A DNA stretch of 64,000 nucleotides from Anisodus tanguticus. Taxonomy: Eukaryota; Streptophyta; Magnoliopsida; Solanales; Solanaceae. The notes under the pieces are model-generated. The model did no database searches. It had not been told where the DNA came from and saw nothing but the letters and a program-made list of their open reading frames with translations. Shown piece by piece: positions 23,137 through 34,030 of this stretch (the first letter of the stretch is position 1; each line of letters starts with the position of its first letter). Location of the stretch: assembly GCA_034509755.1 (NCBI GenBank), contig CM067551.1:15744501-15808500 (forward strand), written 5' to 3'. Made by a program: the position numbers and the translations under genes.

Positions 23137-23866
23137 AATGTTTTCTAACAACACAAATTTCTAAGATTTATTTTAGATCACACATTTTAAAAGTCGTCAG
23201 AGGAAGTATATTTATGAATCATAGCAGTTCTTGAAATTTGTAATTTCTGAGCATTGATAGTACGTGTATAATAACTGTTCAGACAACCTCAGTAAGATAC
23301 CAACGAAGAGGCTCTACTTTTTAAGAGACTTGGAAAAGATGCATAGATAGGTGATAAATTGAGTGTTTACTTCGAAGCAGCTACAGAAGACATTAAGAGT
23401 GTTTTGTCGAGTATCAATGAATGTTAAGAGCGCGCCACAACAAACAGATTTCAAATCAGTTCAAGTGTTTAACATTGATTAATCTCCAGTTGCCTTTGAA
23501 TACTATTGATTTAGGTGCTGCTGAAATTGGAAGAAGTAAATTTGTTTAACCATGTTATTTTGTGCCTTATCTTTTTTAGTAACTAAGAAATATACCAGAC
23601 AAGTGTTATAAATTCAAAACTCAGTGAACAATGGGCTCAATCTTCTACCCTTTTCCACTTAGAATATCATATCTTTGTACAGGGATGAGTTCAATACCGT
23701 GATTTGATCATATGTCATGTGTTGCACTCTCACCGTTAAATTAAAGTCATGTAGGCTATTTTGTGTCTCATTATTGTATGAATTTTATGAAAGAAATTTA
23801 AAAGTCTTTTGATATATTTTCACTTTAGATCACATGTTTATTGAGCCGTCCCTGGGCTAACATTGA
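23137..23866. other. Spacer without recognisable gene
   Basis: AT-rich sequence between the tandem array and the Mutator-like element. Short open stretches (for example near 23360-23430) are soon closed by stops and match no family I know. No repeat ends are seen. Confidence 0.5.
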
Positions 23867-24723
23867 TGGTGGCAGATTCAGGATTTTATGGTCGTAGATG
23901 CTCACTTCCTTTAACATAAAGTTGTTATCAATCACATAAACACGACAATGAAAAAGTCAATAAGAAACCTACTATTAATATTATCATTACCAAAAAAAAC
24001 TTCTAGCATGTTGTATTGATACCCAAAATCTCTAGCTTTAGTGTGTGCTGTGTACGAAGATAAATATCTTCTTGAAACTATTTTCAGAAAACTATTAAGT
24101 GAATTTCTTACTTATAAAAATATTAAATCTTATTACGTTGTTAGTTGTATTTTGACTTTGAGATTTTTGAGGAGGACAATAAAACTTGCCAGTTGCTGTG
24201 TAGCCTCGTTCCCTTTCTTTTCTTTTTTTTTTTTCCAATTTTCTTTCTGCGACCAAGAAGCTGGAGAAGCCAAGAAGGGTTTCTTTGGTGTTTTCTTTGT
24301 AGAAACCTACTAATATTTTTATAATTTAGTTAGTGAATGAAATATAAAAAGTGTGAAAATGAAGAAATTTCAGTTTGCATTTTTTCCATTAAAGAAAAGC
24401 TAAGCAAAAAGTGTGAAAATGTATAAAAAGAAGAGTTAACGTTTTAAAACATAAACGAAGAAATTTCAGTTTGCATTTTTTCCATTAAAAGATAACTCAT
24501 TTGCGTTTTTCCATTAACAAAATGTTGCAACATGATTTCGAACCCTCGCTAGAGGGTTCACAATTCTACTTCAGAACCAAAGCACCCTCAGACTTTTTGG
24601 TCATTGGGTGCTCACAAATAGAATATATCATTTTCCAATATTTTCTATATACGTATATAAAGTTTCCGTCGTGATTAATGGGTGCTCGAGCACCCGAAAA
24701 GCTCTATGTGGATCCGCCATAAA
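23867..24723. mobile_element. Candidate non-autonomous Mutator-like element (857 bp)
   Basis: A 9 bp direct repeat TAACATTGA flanks the segment (23858-23866 and 24724-24732), the duplication length typical of Mutator-like elements. The ends are imperfect inverted repeats: GTGGCAGATTCA at the left against ATGGCGGATCCA (minus strand) at the right, followed on both sides by TGCTC words. A perfect 16 bp palindrome GGGTGCTCGAGCACCC lies at 24680-24695. Inside, a ~33 bp segment beginning GAAGAAATTTCAGTTTGCAT is repeated (24362 and 24461). No transposase is encoded; the 90-codon ORF at 24041-24313 is low complexity and not convincing. Confidence 0.6.
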
Positions 24724-24732
24724 TAACATTGA

Positions 24733-25247
24733 GGTGAGGGTGTGCGGCGGTATAGTGGGGGCCACGAGGGGTAGGGTGGGATGGGGCGTGTTGGACGATA
24801 GAATGGAGTGAAATGCCACTTATGTGTTTTCCCTATTAGGGTAAAGAAAATCATTTTCTTCATTCTAAAGTAACCGATTTTCCTAGAGATTTAAAAAAAA
24901 AAATTGAACGATCACGCATAGGAAAATTGGACCTCCATAGCTATACATCCTTAATGATGGAAATATTCCTGCGGTAAAAGTTCCACAGATAGAAAGGAAG
25001 TAATTCACATATTGTATTGATTCGAGAGGTATGTTTGATGGATTCGATTTGTCATAGTTAAATAAGCATAAAAGAAAAATAAAACAAAATTTAGAAGCAA
25101 TATGAATAACAGACTGTATGATAGAATCAAATAGGAAAATAAACTTCATAAAGATCTATGGAAACAAAATATAATCGTACAAGCTAAATTAATTCTATGC
25201 AAATGACACACTTTCTTTTAATTTCTTGACCACTCTATTTCTGTTTT
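24733..25247. other. Spacer left of Copia-3
   Basis: AT-rich sequence with no recognisable coding or repeat structure. Short ORFs on either strand at 24628-25149 overlap each other and lack any family motif. Confidence 0.5.
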
Positions 25248-25252
25248 GTTTT

Positions 25253-25358
25253 TGTTAAGTATACATAATATACACACAATATACATGTGTATATTATGTA
25301 TACACACGGTATTCCGAGACATATTGGTGCCCATCCGTGGGCTTCCTATTCCATGTAG
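25253..25358 (+). repeat. Inverted U3 fragment at the left end of Copia-3
   Basis: It reads TGTTAAGTATACATAATATA at its start and ends CTATTCCATGTAG, matching the first ~105 bases of the element's own LTR in the opposite orientation to the element. It joins exactly to the terminal TGAAAG of the 3' LTR. Thus both outer ends of the integrated DNA are U3 ends. Confidence 0.85.
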
Positions 25359-25684
25359 TGAAAGAAATAACCCCTTGATTATTTTCATTAATTGAAAAAC
25401 TATATATACAATTTACATTTCCATAATAGGAGAATCATATTCCTATTCTATTCCTAAAACCTTATTCTACTTGAATACTAACTATACAATTATGGTAATA
25501 CAAATATTATGGTAAGTGTACAATACTAATTAGACTACAACATTAATTACATAATTGTACATGGAATAGGAAGCCCACGGATGGGGAATAGGAAGCCTAC
25601 GGATGGGCAGCAATATGTCTCGGAATACCGTGTGTACACATAATATACACATGTATATTGTGTGTATATTATGTATACTTAATA
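25359..25684 (-). repeat. Copia-3 3' LTR (326 bp)
   Basis: It starts TGAAAGAAATAACCCC on the plus strand and ends CTTAATA; the canonical CTTAACA of the other LTR is mutated in the last CA. It carries a short tandem duplication (25579-25620) of the segment containing GGAATAGGAAGCC and CGGATGGG that is single in the right LTR. Confidence 0.88.
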
Positions 25685-25699
25685 CACCTCCGCAATCAT

Positions 25700-26540
25700 A
25701 GCGGACGGTCTTCGAACGCTGAGACTGTCCCTAAAATCTTCAAAAAGGACCGAGGGAAGACCCTTTGTAAAGATGTCGACAATTTGATACCTGGACGGGG
25801 CATGACAGATGCGAACGTGCCCACGAGCAACCTTTTCACGAACAAAGTGAATGTCCATCTCGATATGTTTAGTGCGCTAGTGCAGAATCGGATTACCAGA
25901 AAGGTAGATGACACTAATATTATAACAATAAACCAAGGTCGCTTTCGAAATAGGACAATGAAGCTCTAACAACAAATTATGTAACCAATATGATTCAGAG
26001 ACCACATTAGCTACCCCTCGATACTCCGCCTCGGCACTGGAACGGGATAAAGTCGACTGACGCTTCGCAGACCATGAGACCAAGTTATTACCAAGAAACA
26101 TACAATAGCTAGATGTAGACCGTCTGGTGTCCGGACAGCCACCCCAATCGGCATCTATGTATGAGACAAGTGTTGTCGTTGATGAAGGATAGAGATGCAA
26201 GCCATAGTCAAGTGTACCCTGAATATACCGAAGGATGCGTTTGAGTGCATTCATGTGCTCAACTATGTGATCATACATACACAAACACACATGCTGAACA
26301 ACATACGTAATATCGGGTCTCGTGAATGTAAGATATTAAAGGGCCCCTGCAAGACTGCGATAACGGGTCAGATCCTCGTATGGCGTGTCAGCCGTAGCCC
26401 CAAGTTTGGGCTTTGTATCAACGGGAGTGGAAGTGGACTTACAGGATGACATCCCGGCCTCTCAATGATCTCAGCTGCATACTTCCGTTGGGATAAGAAC
26501 AACCCACCTGCATGACGAATGACAGCAATCCCCAAAAAAT
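25700..26540 (-). pseudogene. Copia-3 RNase H region
   Basis: The minus strand at 26290-25877 encodes the RNase H part with SYIDADWGGCPDTRRST and SSAEAEYRGVANVVSE motifs. Frame breaks separate it from the reverse transcriptase (near 26291-26545) and from its last part (near 25880). The homologous region in Copia-2 is 16900-17735. Confidence 0.82.
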
Positions 26541-26544
26541 AGCT

Positions 26545-27512
26545 TCAAGGCCCCAAGTCTTTCATAGCAAACTCAGAACTGAGCATTGTCATGATAGACC
26601 GGTGTAATGCATTGGAAGAGCCAGTCAAGATAATATCATCCACATACAAAAGTATATAAGTCAAGGACGACCCACGACGATATATGAATAAGGAATTATC
26701 CGACCTGCTGTGAGTGAACCCAATAGTCGAAACATAGTCGGCAAACCTCTTATACCAGGCCCGTGGAGACTGCTTAAGCCCATATAAGGACTTCTTCAAC
26801 AAACAGACATGATGAGGATGTTTGGGATCCCTAATCCCAAATGCTGATGCATATAGACTGTTTTCTTGAGATCACCATATAGGAAAGCATTCTTTACATC
26901 TAACTGATGAATAGGCCATGCTTTCGAAAGAGCCAAGCTAAGCACAGTGCGAATGGTAGCCGGCTGGACCACCGGACTAAATGTCTCACTACAATCCACA
27001 CCAACTTGTTGAGTCTTACCATCATCCACAAGCCGCGCCTTATGTCGGACAAATGAACCATCTGAATTTTTCTTATGAGCAAAAATCCACATAGACCTAA
27101 TAATATTAATATCAGATGGATGGGGCACCAACTCCCACATCTTATTATCAATAAGAGCATTATATTCATCGGTCATAGCAATTTTCCAAATCGGGTCATT
27201 TAATGCAGACACATGATTACGGGGTAAGAGTGATTTAAGAACATCAGAATGTAAATTAAAATATCTTTTTGGTTTAAAAATTCCATGTTGACTACGGGTG
27301 ACTGGTCTATGACTCGAGGCAGAGGCGGGTGGATTTTGGGAATTTTCGGGACTCGGAACGGACTGGCCAGCAGGCAGTGGACCTGCTGGCCCAAATCGGG
27401 AATTGAAACCGGGAACTGGGCCAGAATTAGGTAGAATGGATGGCCCAGTTACTGGACCCAGATTTGAAGACGACATCGTTTGGGGAGGACCAACGGAACA
27501 TGAGATGTCCAT
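26545..27512 (-). pseudogene. Copia-3 reverse transcriptase
   Basis: Segment 27512-26796 starts in the Pro/Ser-rich linker between integrase and reverse transcriptase, then reads WKIAMTDEYNALIDNKMWEL and QLDVKNAFLYGDLKKTVYM. A frameshift near 26800 leads into 26802-26545 with LKKSLYGLKQSPRAWYKRF and the intact catalytic YVDDI (near 26635-26650). The linker joins directly to the broken integrase start, so it follows the deletion. Confidence 0.87.
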
Positions 27513-27514
27513 AA

Positions 27515-29243
27515 GTCGCTATGAATAATATCAAATGACATTAAAGTATGAGTTTTTTAGTCTACAAATGACAACCTAACAATTTTTCTAAATAACAAGA
27601 TTCACAATTTGGAGTACTACGTGTACCCTTACATGAAATAAAATTAGTTTTATCTAATGATGACAAAATAGACGACTCCGCATGACCAAGACGAGCATGC
27701 CACAAGGAAGGAGAAAGGGCTGCAAATGCTGAGGGCAAGGCTTGACTCGATGGACCGGAATTGGGTGTGATAGGATAAAGATTTCCCCTACTATCACACC
27801 TCATGAGAGGACTCCCCATCTTGAAATTCTTCACAGAGAAACCAAACGGATCAAATTCAATAGAAACGGAATTGTCAGTAGTGAATTTACGGACATACAC
27901 TAAGTTTTTAATCAATTTGGGGGCATGTAGGGTGTTTTTCAAGATAAGGGGTGGATGAGGGGGAGACAACGTTTTATGACCATAGCCACGAATCGGAACA
28001 GAATTACTATTACTAATAATAATGCAACGAGGGTTGCTCAAATTGGAATAAAATGAGAGAGTACATGAATCGGATGTCATGTGGGTAGTGGCACCGGTGT
28101 CCATATACCAATTCGGGTTCGGTTGAGTCAAACCAAGTGTGTGCATCGCGACCTCTATATTGGTCTGAGTGGGGCCTGCTGCATGGTGGGATTGCAGAGG
28201 CCGGGACCCAAGAATTATTGCGTGTTGCCCTGGCCCGTAACTGCTGCTGGAACTACTGGACCAGTGGGCAGAGGGTCGTCGAGGCTGCTGGGAAGCCCAC
28301 TGGCCAGTGGCTGGAAAGTTGTGTGGAGTTGGGCCGTAGGGCCACTGCCCACTGGTCCAAGCCCACGGTCCAGAGGCCCAAGGCTGAGACCAGTGGGTCG
28401 GTGGCCCACTGTAATCGGGATGGGGTCCACCGCCATTGTTTTGGCCACCGCGACTACTGCCGGAACCGCCGCGTTTGCCCACACAATTTTTTCCATTATT
28501 TTTCCGGCCATTTTTGCCGCCCCTGTGAGATTGGTTTTGGTTCGAATTGTCACCAAAATTTTGAGGATTAGTGGCGGATGTCATCATGACCACGGGACTA
28601 GCATTAGTAGCCGCCTTTTTAGTCAAACCGGCTTCTTTCAAGGTAAGCATGGATCGGGCTTGATAGAACCTCGGAAGAGGATTACTTTGACGAAGGAGAG
28701 TTCCAACGCCACTATAGGCCTCGGATAGGCCATCAACCATCTGTAAAACAAGACGATCTTCACTAACTGGCGCACCAACGTTGCGGAGTTGGTCCGCCAA
28801 TTCTTTCAACCTTTTGCAATATGCTGAAACGTTCGGGAAATTTTCCATATTGACGTGGGAAAATCCTGTTCAAGGGTAACATCTCTGGAATTTTGATTAT
28901 CCTGGAATATGTCACGCAGTCTATCCCATTCAGCCATCGCCGTAGCGCCTGGCTCAATAATCATCTGTAATAGGTCAGTAGAGATAGTAGAATAAATCCA
29001 CTGAAGGACGGTGGCATCAAGTGTTGTCCATAACTTAGGATTATCCTCGCGTGTAGGTACATCCGTATCATCAGGAGCCGCGGGGATTATGTGATGGATG
29101 ACTTGATGCGAACGAGCGTGACTTTTGAACAACTCGGCCCACGTCGCGTATTGGACGTTTTCTATTTCAAGAATTAGAGGGATATGATTCTTGATGTTAG
29201 AAACAACAAGGGCAGGGTGAAACGTGTTCTTTGACGTAGACAT
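27515..29243 (-). pseudogene. Copia-3 gag, protease and GAG-pre-integrase
   Basis: Gag starts at the ATG at 29243 (MSTSKNTFHPALVV) and is open to a frameshift near 28830; the frame at 28848-27562 then reads through the rest of gag (LKELADQLRNVGAPV), a Gly/Asn/Trp/Pro-rich tail without zinc knuckle, the protease motif DTGATTHM (Asp near 28100) and the GAG-pre-integrase WHARLGHAE...NCESC. After HSDLW (near 27510-27530) the integrase core is missing: about 0.7 kb present in Copia-2 is absent here. The 428-codon open stretch makes this the best-kept gag-protease of the three related elements. Confidence 0.88.
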
Positions 29244-29398
29244 AACGAAAGAACAATAGTTGATAGAGGGATTTGGAAGAGAGATTTTGAGAGCGGAAAA
29301 CAATGGCAAAATCGAGGAGGAGGGCGCGGTAGAGGCTTGGCCGAAGAACAAGAATTTGTGGGAGAGAAATTGTTGTTTGACCTAGACTTCTGATACCA

Positions 29399-29676
29399 TG
29401 AAAGAAATAATCCCTTGATTATTTTCATTAATTGAAAGACTATATATACAATTTACATATTTTCATAATAGGAGAATCCTATTCCTAAAACCTTAATTTA
29501 CTTGGATACTAACTATACAATTATGATAAATGTACAATACTAATTAGACTACAACATTAATTACATAATTGTACATGGAATAGGAAGCCCACGGATGGGC
29601 ATCAATATGTCTCGGAATACCGTGTGTATACATAATATACACATGTATATTATGTGTATATTATATATACTTAACA
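29399..29676 (-). repeat. Copia-3 5' LTR (278 bp)
   Basis: It starts TGAAAGAAATAATCCC and ends TATACTTAACA on the plus strand, next to the primer-binding site reading TGGTATCAGAAG on the minus strand. The outer edge is followed by GTTTT. The outer ~50 bases form an inverted repeat around ACATGT. Confidence 0.9.
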
Positions 29677-29681
29677 GTTTT

Positions 29682-30659
29682 GGTTTGGTTCTTAAATGCA
29701 AATAATCATAGAAAGTACTCTTATTATAAATCATAATAGTTAACAATTCATCAAAATTATTTAGAAAATATTTTAAAAATTATAATTTTTTTAAATATCT
29801 AAATAGTAACTAACACAAACAAAATAAAATGGAGAGAGTATATAACATTGAACTATTTTCTTTCACTTGCCACCTGTAGCTGTGAGGCGTGAGCATTAAC
29901 AGTTTGATACTAGTATAGTTGCATTACTAATAGCATGCCTACTGGCGAAATCATACTGAATTAATTTGGTAAGTTAGTAGTATAATTATTATAAAAATCG
30001 AAATTCAAAATTATACCATATGCACCCCTACTGACGAACCTTTGATCAGTTATGGCCTAAGTGGCAACACCAAAATCTTTTCCATTTGACGTGACACTTC
30101 TTTGGAGCAGTGGTTTTTTCTTCCAGGAATCTTATGTGATAGATTTAACACCTTAGTCACTAGAGGGGTGAATTGAATTTTTACTAATTTTTGAATTTAT
30201 TGAAATTTAATAAAGATTTCTTACTAGACAAAACAGTTTTGTAGAATTTGTTTCAAGAGGTGTTCCAAATTAGTTACTCCTTAAGATCACTATAATAATT
30301 CGGTCGCTGGCTCCTGTTTAGTGTTTATAACACTACAAAACCTAATTTTAGTAAAAATTGGAAAACTTATTTCCATATGAATTTTAACTATGAATGCTAA
30401 TTAGATATGAATTAAAAAAGCTTGCGAATATCAAATTCTAAATAATTTAAGTTTCCTACTCTTGATTAAATTATTATAGTTTCATATAAATGAACATCTC
30501 AGGATAAAAGAAATTTAAACAATCAAATATTCAAGAAAGGACAAGCAACGCAGTTAAAGAAACAATAAAACAACAACAATACTTGAGAAGAGGAAAACAA
30601 TGAAAAATCTAGAATTCTTAATATAATCACTAGCTAGCTTCTGATGAAAAACAAGTAAT
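29682..30659. other. Spacer between Copia-3 and the glycosyltransferase
   Basis: AT-rich, with no ORF or repeat end that I recognise. It includes the 3' flank of the minus-strand glycosyltransferase (30600-30659), where AATATAATC and AATAAAAC-like words could serve as polyadenylation signals; this is not strong. Confidence 0.5.
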
Positions 30660-32077
30660 CTATCTTGTGATATGCACCACGAAAGAATCCAGCTCCATTC
30701 GAGAAACACCACTTTTCTCCGTGGACCGCCTTACGGACTCTCGTAGTTCTTGTGCTCTTTTCCTAATCATATCACCTTCTTCTGATGCCATTAACTTGCT
30801 CACTATATTCTGAATGGTGGATGCAATCACTAGCTCCTCCCGTTTCTCCCACGTCCTAACAAGCAAGCCTATTTTTAATATTTCTGTCACCAAAAAACCA
30901 TTTTTTGGTTGGTCAAATTGGATAGGCCAAGCAGCTATTGGCACGCCTTCGATAATGCTCTCTAAGCAAGAAGTCCAGCCACAATGACTCATGAACCCAC
31001 CTGTGGACGAATGAGCCAAGATTTCTTGTTGTGGTGCCCATTCTCTCACCACTAAGCCCACGCCTTTTACCCTTTCCTCAAATCCTTCTGGCAACTCAAG
31101 TAATGTTTTGTTTCCTTCGCATTTGTTGGTAACGGGATCTCCTTTATCAGCATTTCTCAATACCCATATGAACTTATGTTTGCTTAGCTCTAAACCCATA
31201 GCAACCTCCTTGATTTGTTCATCGGAAAATGAAGTCGACGTTCCAAAAGATACATAAAGAACTGATTTTGGAGGTTGTTTGTTTAGCCAATCCAAACATA
31301 GGTGGTGGTTTTGGATCTTATGATGATCTTCTTGTTTAGACGTAGTAGGGAGAATCGGTCCGAGTGCCCATAGCTTCTTGTTTTGTGTGCTTGCAGATGT
31401 TTCATCGAGTCAATAAAAGCAGTACCTTCAATTACTTGGCTTGTATTATAGATATCACCGGCGCTAACACCCATACATTGTGACAAAAGATTTGCATGGT
31501 GCATGACATCATCAGGGTTGTAACATCCTTCATTGGAGGGTAGCTTCTTAAGAAGTTCTTCTTCAAGTGGAATGGGCAATCCCGCTACTACAGAAAAGTG
31601 ACTACAGTACATATCGAAAATGGGAAGGCAGTGAAATGTATAGGATTCTCCATTGGGAATGGAAGAAATATCCTTAACATTATAGGACATTAAAAGATCA
31701 TGAATAACGACAACTCGTCTTGCCTTAGACGAAATTTCTCGAAGGAAGGTAGCAATGGGTTCACGCGAACGCATAGAAGCATTCCAGATATGCATGGGGA
31801 TATTTTTATCTGGAGGAGGATCTTGAGTATCGATTTGGAGGTCATGGAAGTGGATCTTGGCTATGTCCGAAGGATTTAAGGTAGTTGAGCGGAGCCTAAC
31901 TTGACAGTTGGAGGTGGCTAAGCCAACATAGTAGACCGGTAGACCGTAGGAGGAGATTCGACAGGCAAATTGGAGAAGCTGGCGGAGATGGCTTTGAAGA
32001 TTTAATGGGACTATAACTACCGCTACTTCATGGTGTTCGTTTGCAAGATAATTATCTCCGTTATCCATGGATATCAA
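30660..32077 (-). pseudogene. Zeatin O-glucosyltransferase-like UDP-glycosyltransferase, one frameshift
   Basis: This is the only host gene in the window. Family 1 UGTs move a sugar from UDP-sugar to small molecules in the cytosol; the zeatin O-glucosyltransferase group acts on cytokinins, but the substrate here is unknown. The ATG at 32077 opens 264 codons; VPLNLQSHLRQLL carries the expected catalytic His (residue 30). The second part (31295-30660) has SVLYVSFGTSTSFSDEQI and a 44-residue PSPG box (31040-30909) from WAPQQEIL to FDQ. A net one-base loss (or two-base gain) near the A run at 31381-31384 separates the parts: just after it the other frame reads KKLWALGPILPTTSK, the usual linker. 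The total of about 472 codons is normal and intronless as usual. In the PSPG box HCGWNS is changed to HCGWTS (codon 30972-30974). A sequencing error at the homopolymer cannot be excluded. Confidence 0.88.
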
Positions 32078-32299
32078 AAGGTTTGAGGACTACTACAGCC
32101 TAGCTATTGTTTTTCTTTAAGGTAATGAAGTGTTCTCTAGCTATGACTTGGAAACTTTTTTGCGTTGGATATATCGACAATGTTATTGGAACGATTTATA
32201 GAGATTTGCATGCTGACACCTACTCACATGCATGCAAGGAACAAGGAGAAGCATAAATGCCAAAAATGTTAATATACAAAAAAAAGTTAAAAGAATTTA
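32078..32299. other. Short upstream region of the glycosyltransferase
   Basis: Only about 220 bases separate the start codon from Copia-4, so the native promoter of the glycosyltransferase has been displaced or split by that insertion. No clear TATA box is seen in the remaining sequence. Confidence 0.5.
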
Positions 32300-32304
32300 A
32301 TATG

Positions 32305-32509
32305 TGAAAGATAAATAATTTTACTTAGTAATTTCTTTCATTATTCACAATATATATAACTGTACAAGATTGATTCCTAATATGGTACGAATCCTAACTT
32401 ACCTTACAAAGGTTGATTCCTAATACAATTAGAATCCTAAGTTACCTTAAATATACATTTATCATAATTACAAAATATACGACGAATATTCTAAGAATAT
32501 TCGCTAATA
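32305..32509 (-). repeat. Copia-4 3' LTR (205 bp)
   Basis: On the coding strand it starts TATTAGCGAATATTC and ends CTTTCA, so the usual TG start is TA; the other LTR has the same start. It contains a ~40 bp imperfect tandem repeat with TTGATTCCTAATA and GAATCCTAA. It has 17 extra bases near 32480-32500 compared with the right LTR. Confidence 0.88.
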
Positions 32510-32519
32510 CTCCCCCTCA

Positions 32520-34030
32520 GACGGAGCGGGAGGAGGCCGAATGCTAAGGCTGGATCGGAAGTCGGTGAAGAGCTGTCGCGGTAGTCCCTTTGTGAAAATA
32601 TATGCATACTGATACGAGGAAGGCACGTGTAAAATTTTGACCTGACCACGAGCAACCTTCTCTCGCACAAAGTGGATATCCATCTCAATATGCTTAGTCC
32701 GCTGATATTGGACTGGATTATGAGACATATAGATAGTAGATATGTTGTCACAATAGACTATAGACGCCTTGCGTAATGGACACTAGAGCTCCAAAAGAAG
32801 ATTTCGGAGCCAACAGATCTCAACGACGACATTAGCAACTCCGCGATATTCTGCTTTAGCACTCGAACGGGACAGCGTGGCTCGCTTGCTTGCGGACCAT
32901 GAGATAAGATTATCCCCAAGAAATACACAAGACCGGAGGTGGAGCGACGTGTGTCGGGGCATCCCGCCCAATCGCATCCGTGTAGGCTAGCAATTTGGTT
33001 GGGGCGAGAGGGGTATAGATGTAAGCCAAAGTCAAGTGTGCCCTTAACATATCGATAATACGTTTGAGGGCGGCAAAATGGGACTCTCGGGGGTCGTGCA
33101 TGAACGACACACTGCCGAACGGCATATGCAATATCGTGCCTAGTGAATGTAAGATATCGAAGAACACCCGCTAGACTCCGATATAGAGTGGGATCAGAAA
33201 CTGGCGCACCGTCATTGGCACTAAGCTTGGATTTTGAGTCCACCGGAGTTGGCATAATTTTACAATTTGCCATCTTGGCCCTGTACACTATCTCTTCTGC
33301 ATACTTTCGTTGACACATGAACATATTGGCAGCAGATCTAGTCACCGATATACCCAAAAAATAACTTAGCTTCCCCAAGTCACCATAGCAAATTCGGTTT
33401 TGAGTAGAGCAATGATTTCATTCTTCAACCCGTCGAGATGAGCGGTAAGAACAATATCGTCGACATATAATAGCAAATATGCAGTGCTGCTACCTCGGTG
33501 AAAAGTGAAGAGAGAGGTATCACACCTGCTACATACAAAACCAATTTGCAGAAGATACCTGGCGAACCGATCATACCAAGCGCGGGGGGCCTGTTTCAAT
33601 CCATACAATGACTTCCTGAGACGACACACAAACTGTGGAGCTGCCGGATAAACAAAACCGGAGGCGATGCATGTACACGATCTCTTTCAAATCCCCATGA
33701 AGAAACGCATTCTTGACATCAAGGTGATGAATCGGCCAATGTAAGCCCATAGTAATACGAGAACAGATCCCGAATAGTGGCCGGTTTAACAACCGGATCG
33801 AATGTCTCACCACAATCAATACCCTCCTACCGATTAGTGACATTTGCAACTAGTCTTGCCTTATACCTCTCTAAGTCACCACTGTTCTCGAACTTGTGAA
33901 GAAATAACCACATACACCGGATAACATTCACACCAGTGGTCTAGGTACCAAATCCCAAGTGTTACGCTTGGTTAAAGCATTAAACTCCTCGCACATGGCC
34001 GCATTACAATTGGGGTCCGGTTTAGCTAGT
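32520..34030 (-). pseudogene. Copia-4 reverse transcriptase and RNase H
   Basis: Starting near 34030 (EEFNALTKRNTWDLVPRP) the reverse transcriptase continues at 33849-33571 (PIHHLDVKNAFLHGDLKE) and 33629-33366 (KSLYGLKQAPRAWYDRF), with the catalytic YVDDI near 33455-33470. RNase H follows at 33378-32758 and 32728-32504, where QTKHIEMDIHFVREKVA-like sequence marks its end (visible in part as TKHIEMDIHFVREKVARG). At least five frame breaks. Ends 10 bases before the polypurine tract. Confidence 0.87.

Larger units (their letters stand above)
25253..29676 (-). mobile_element. Copia-3: Ty1/copia element lacking the integrase core, with an inverted U3 end
   Basis: Same family as Copia-1 and Copia-2. 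The right (5') LTR is 29399-29676 and the left (3') LTR 25359-25684, with the polypurine tract at 25685-25693 and primer-binding site at 29387-29398. Gag, protease, GAG-pre-integrase, reverse transcriptase and RNase H are present; the integrase catalytic core is deleted near 27515. Outside the left LTR lies a 106 bp inverted copy of the U3 start (25253-25358), and the 5 bp repeat GTTTT flanks this whole unit (25248-25252 and 29677-29681). The element is 4424 bp long and non-autonomous. Confidence 0.9.

Noticed and set aside
24041..24313. 90-codon ORF with Phe-rich run
   Set aside because: Low complexity, no family motif, and inside the putative Mutator-like element.
28081..28728. 215-codon plus-strand ORF
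   Set aside because: Opposite-strand shadow of the Gly/Trp/Pro-rich tail of Copia-3 gag, which is in frame with protease on the minus strand.
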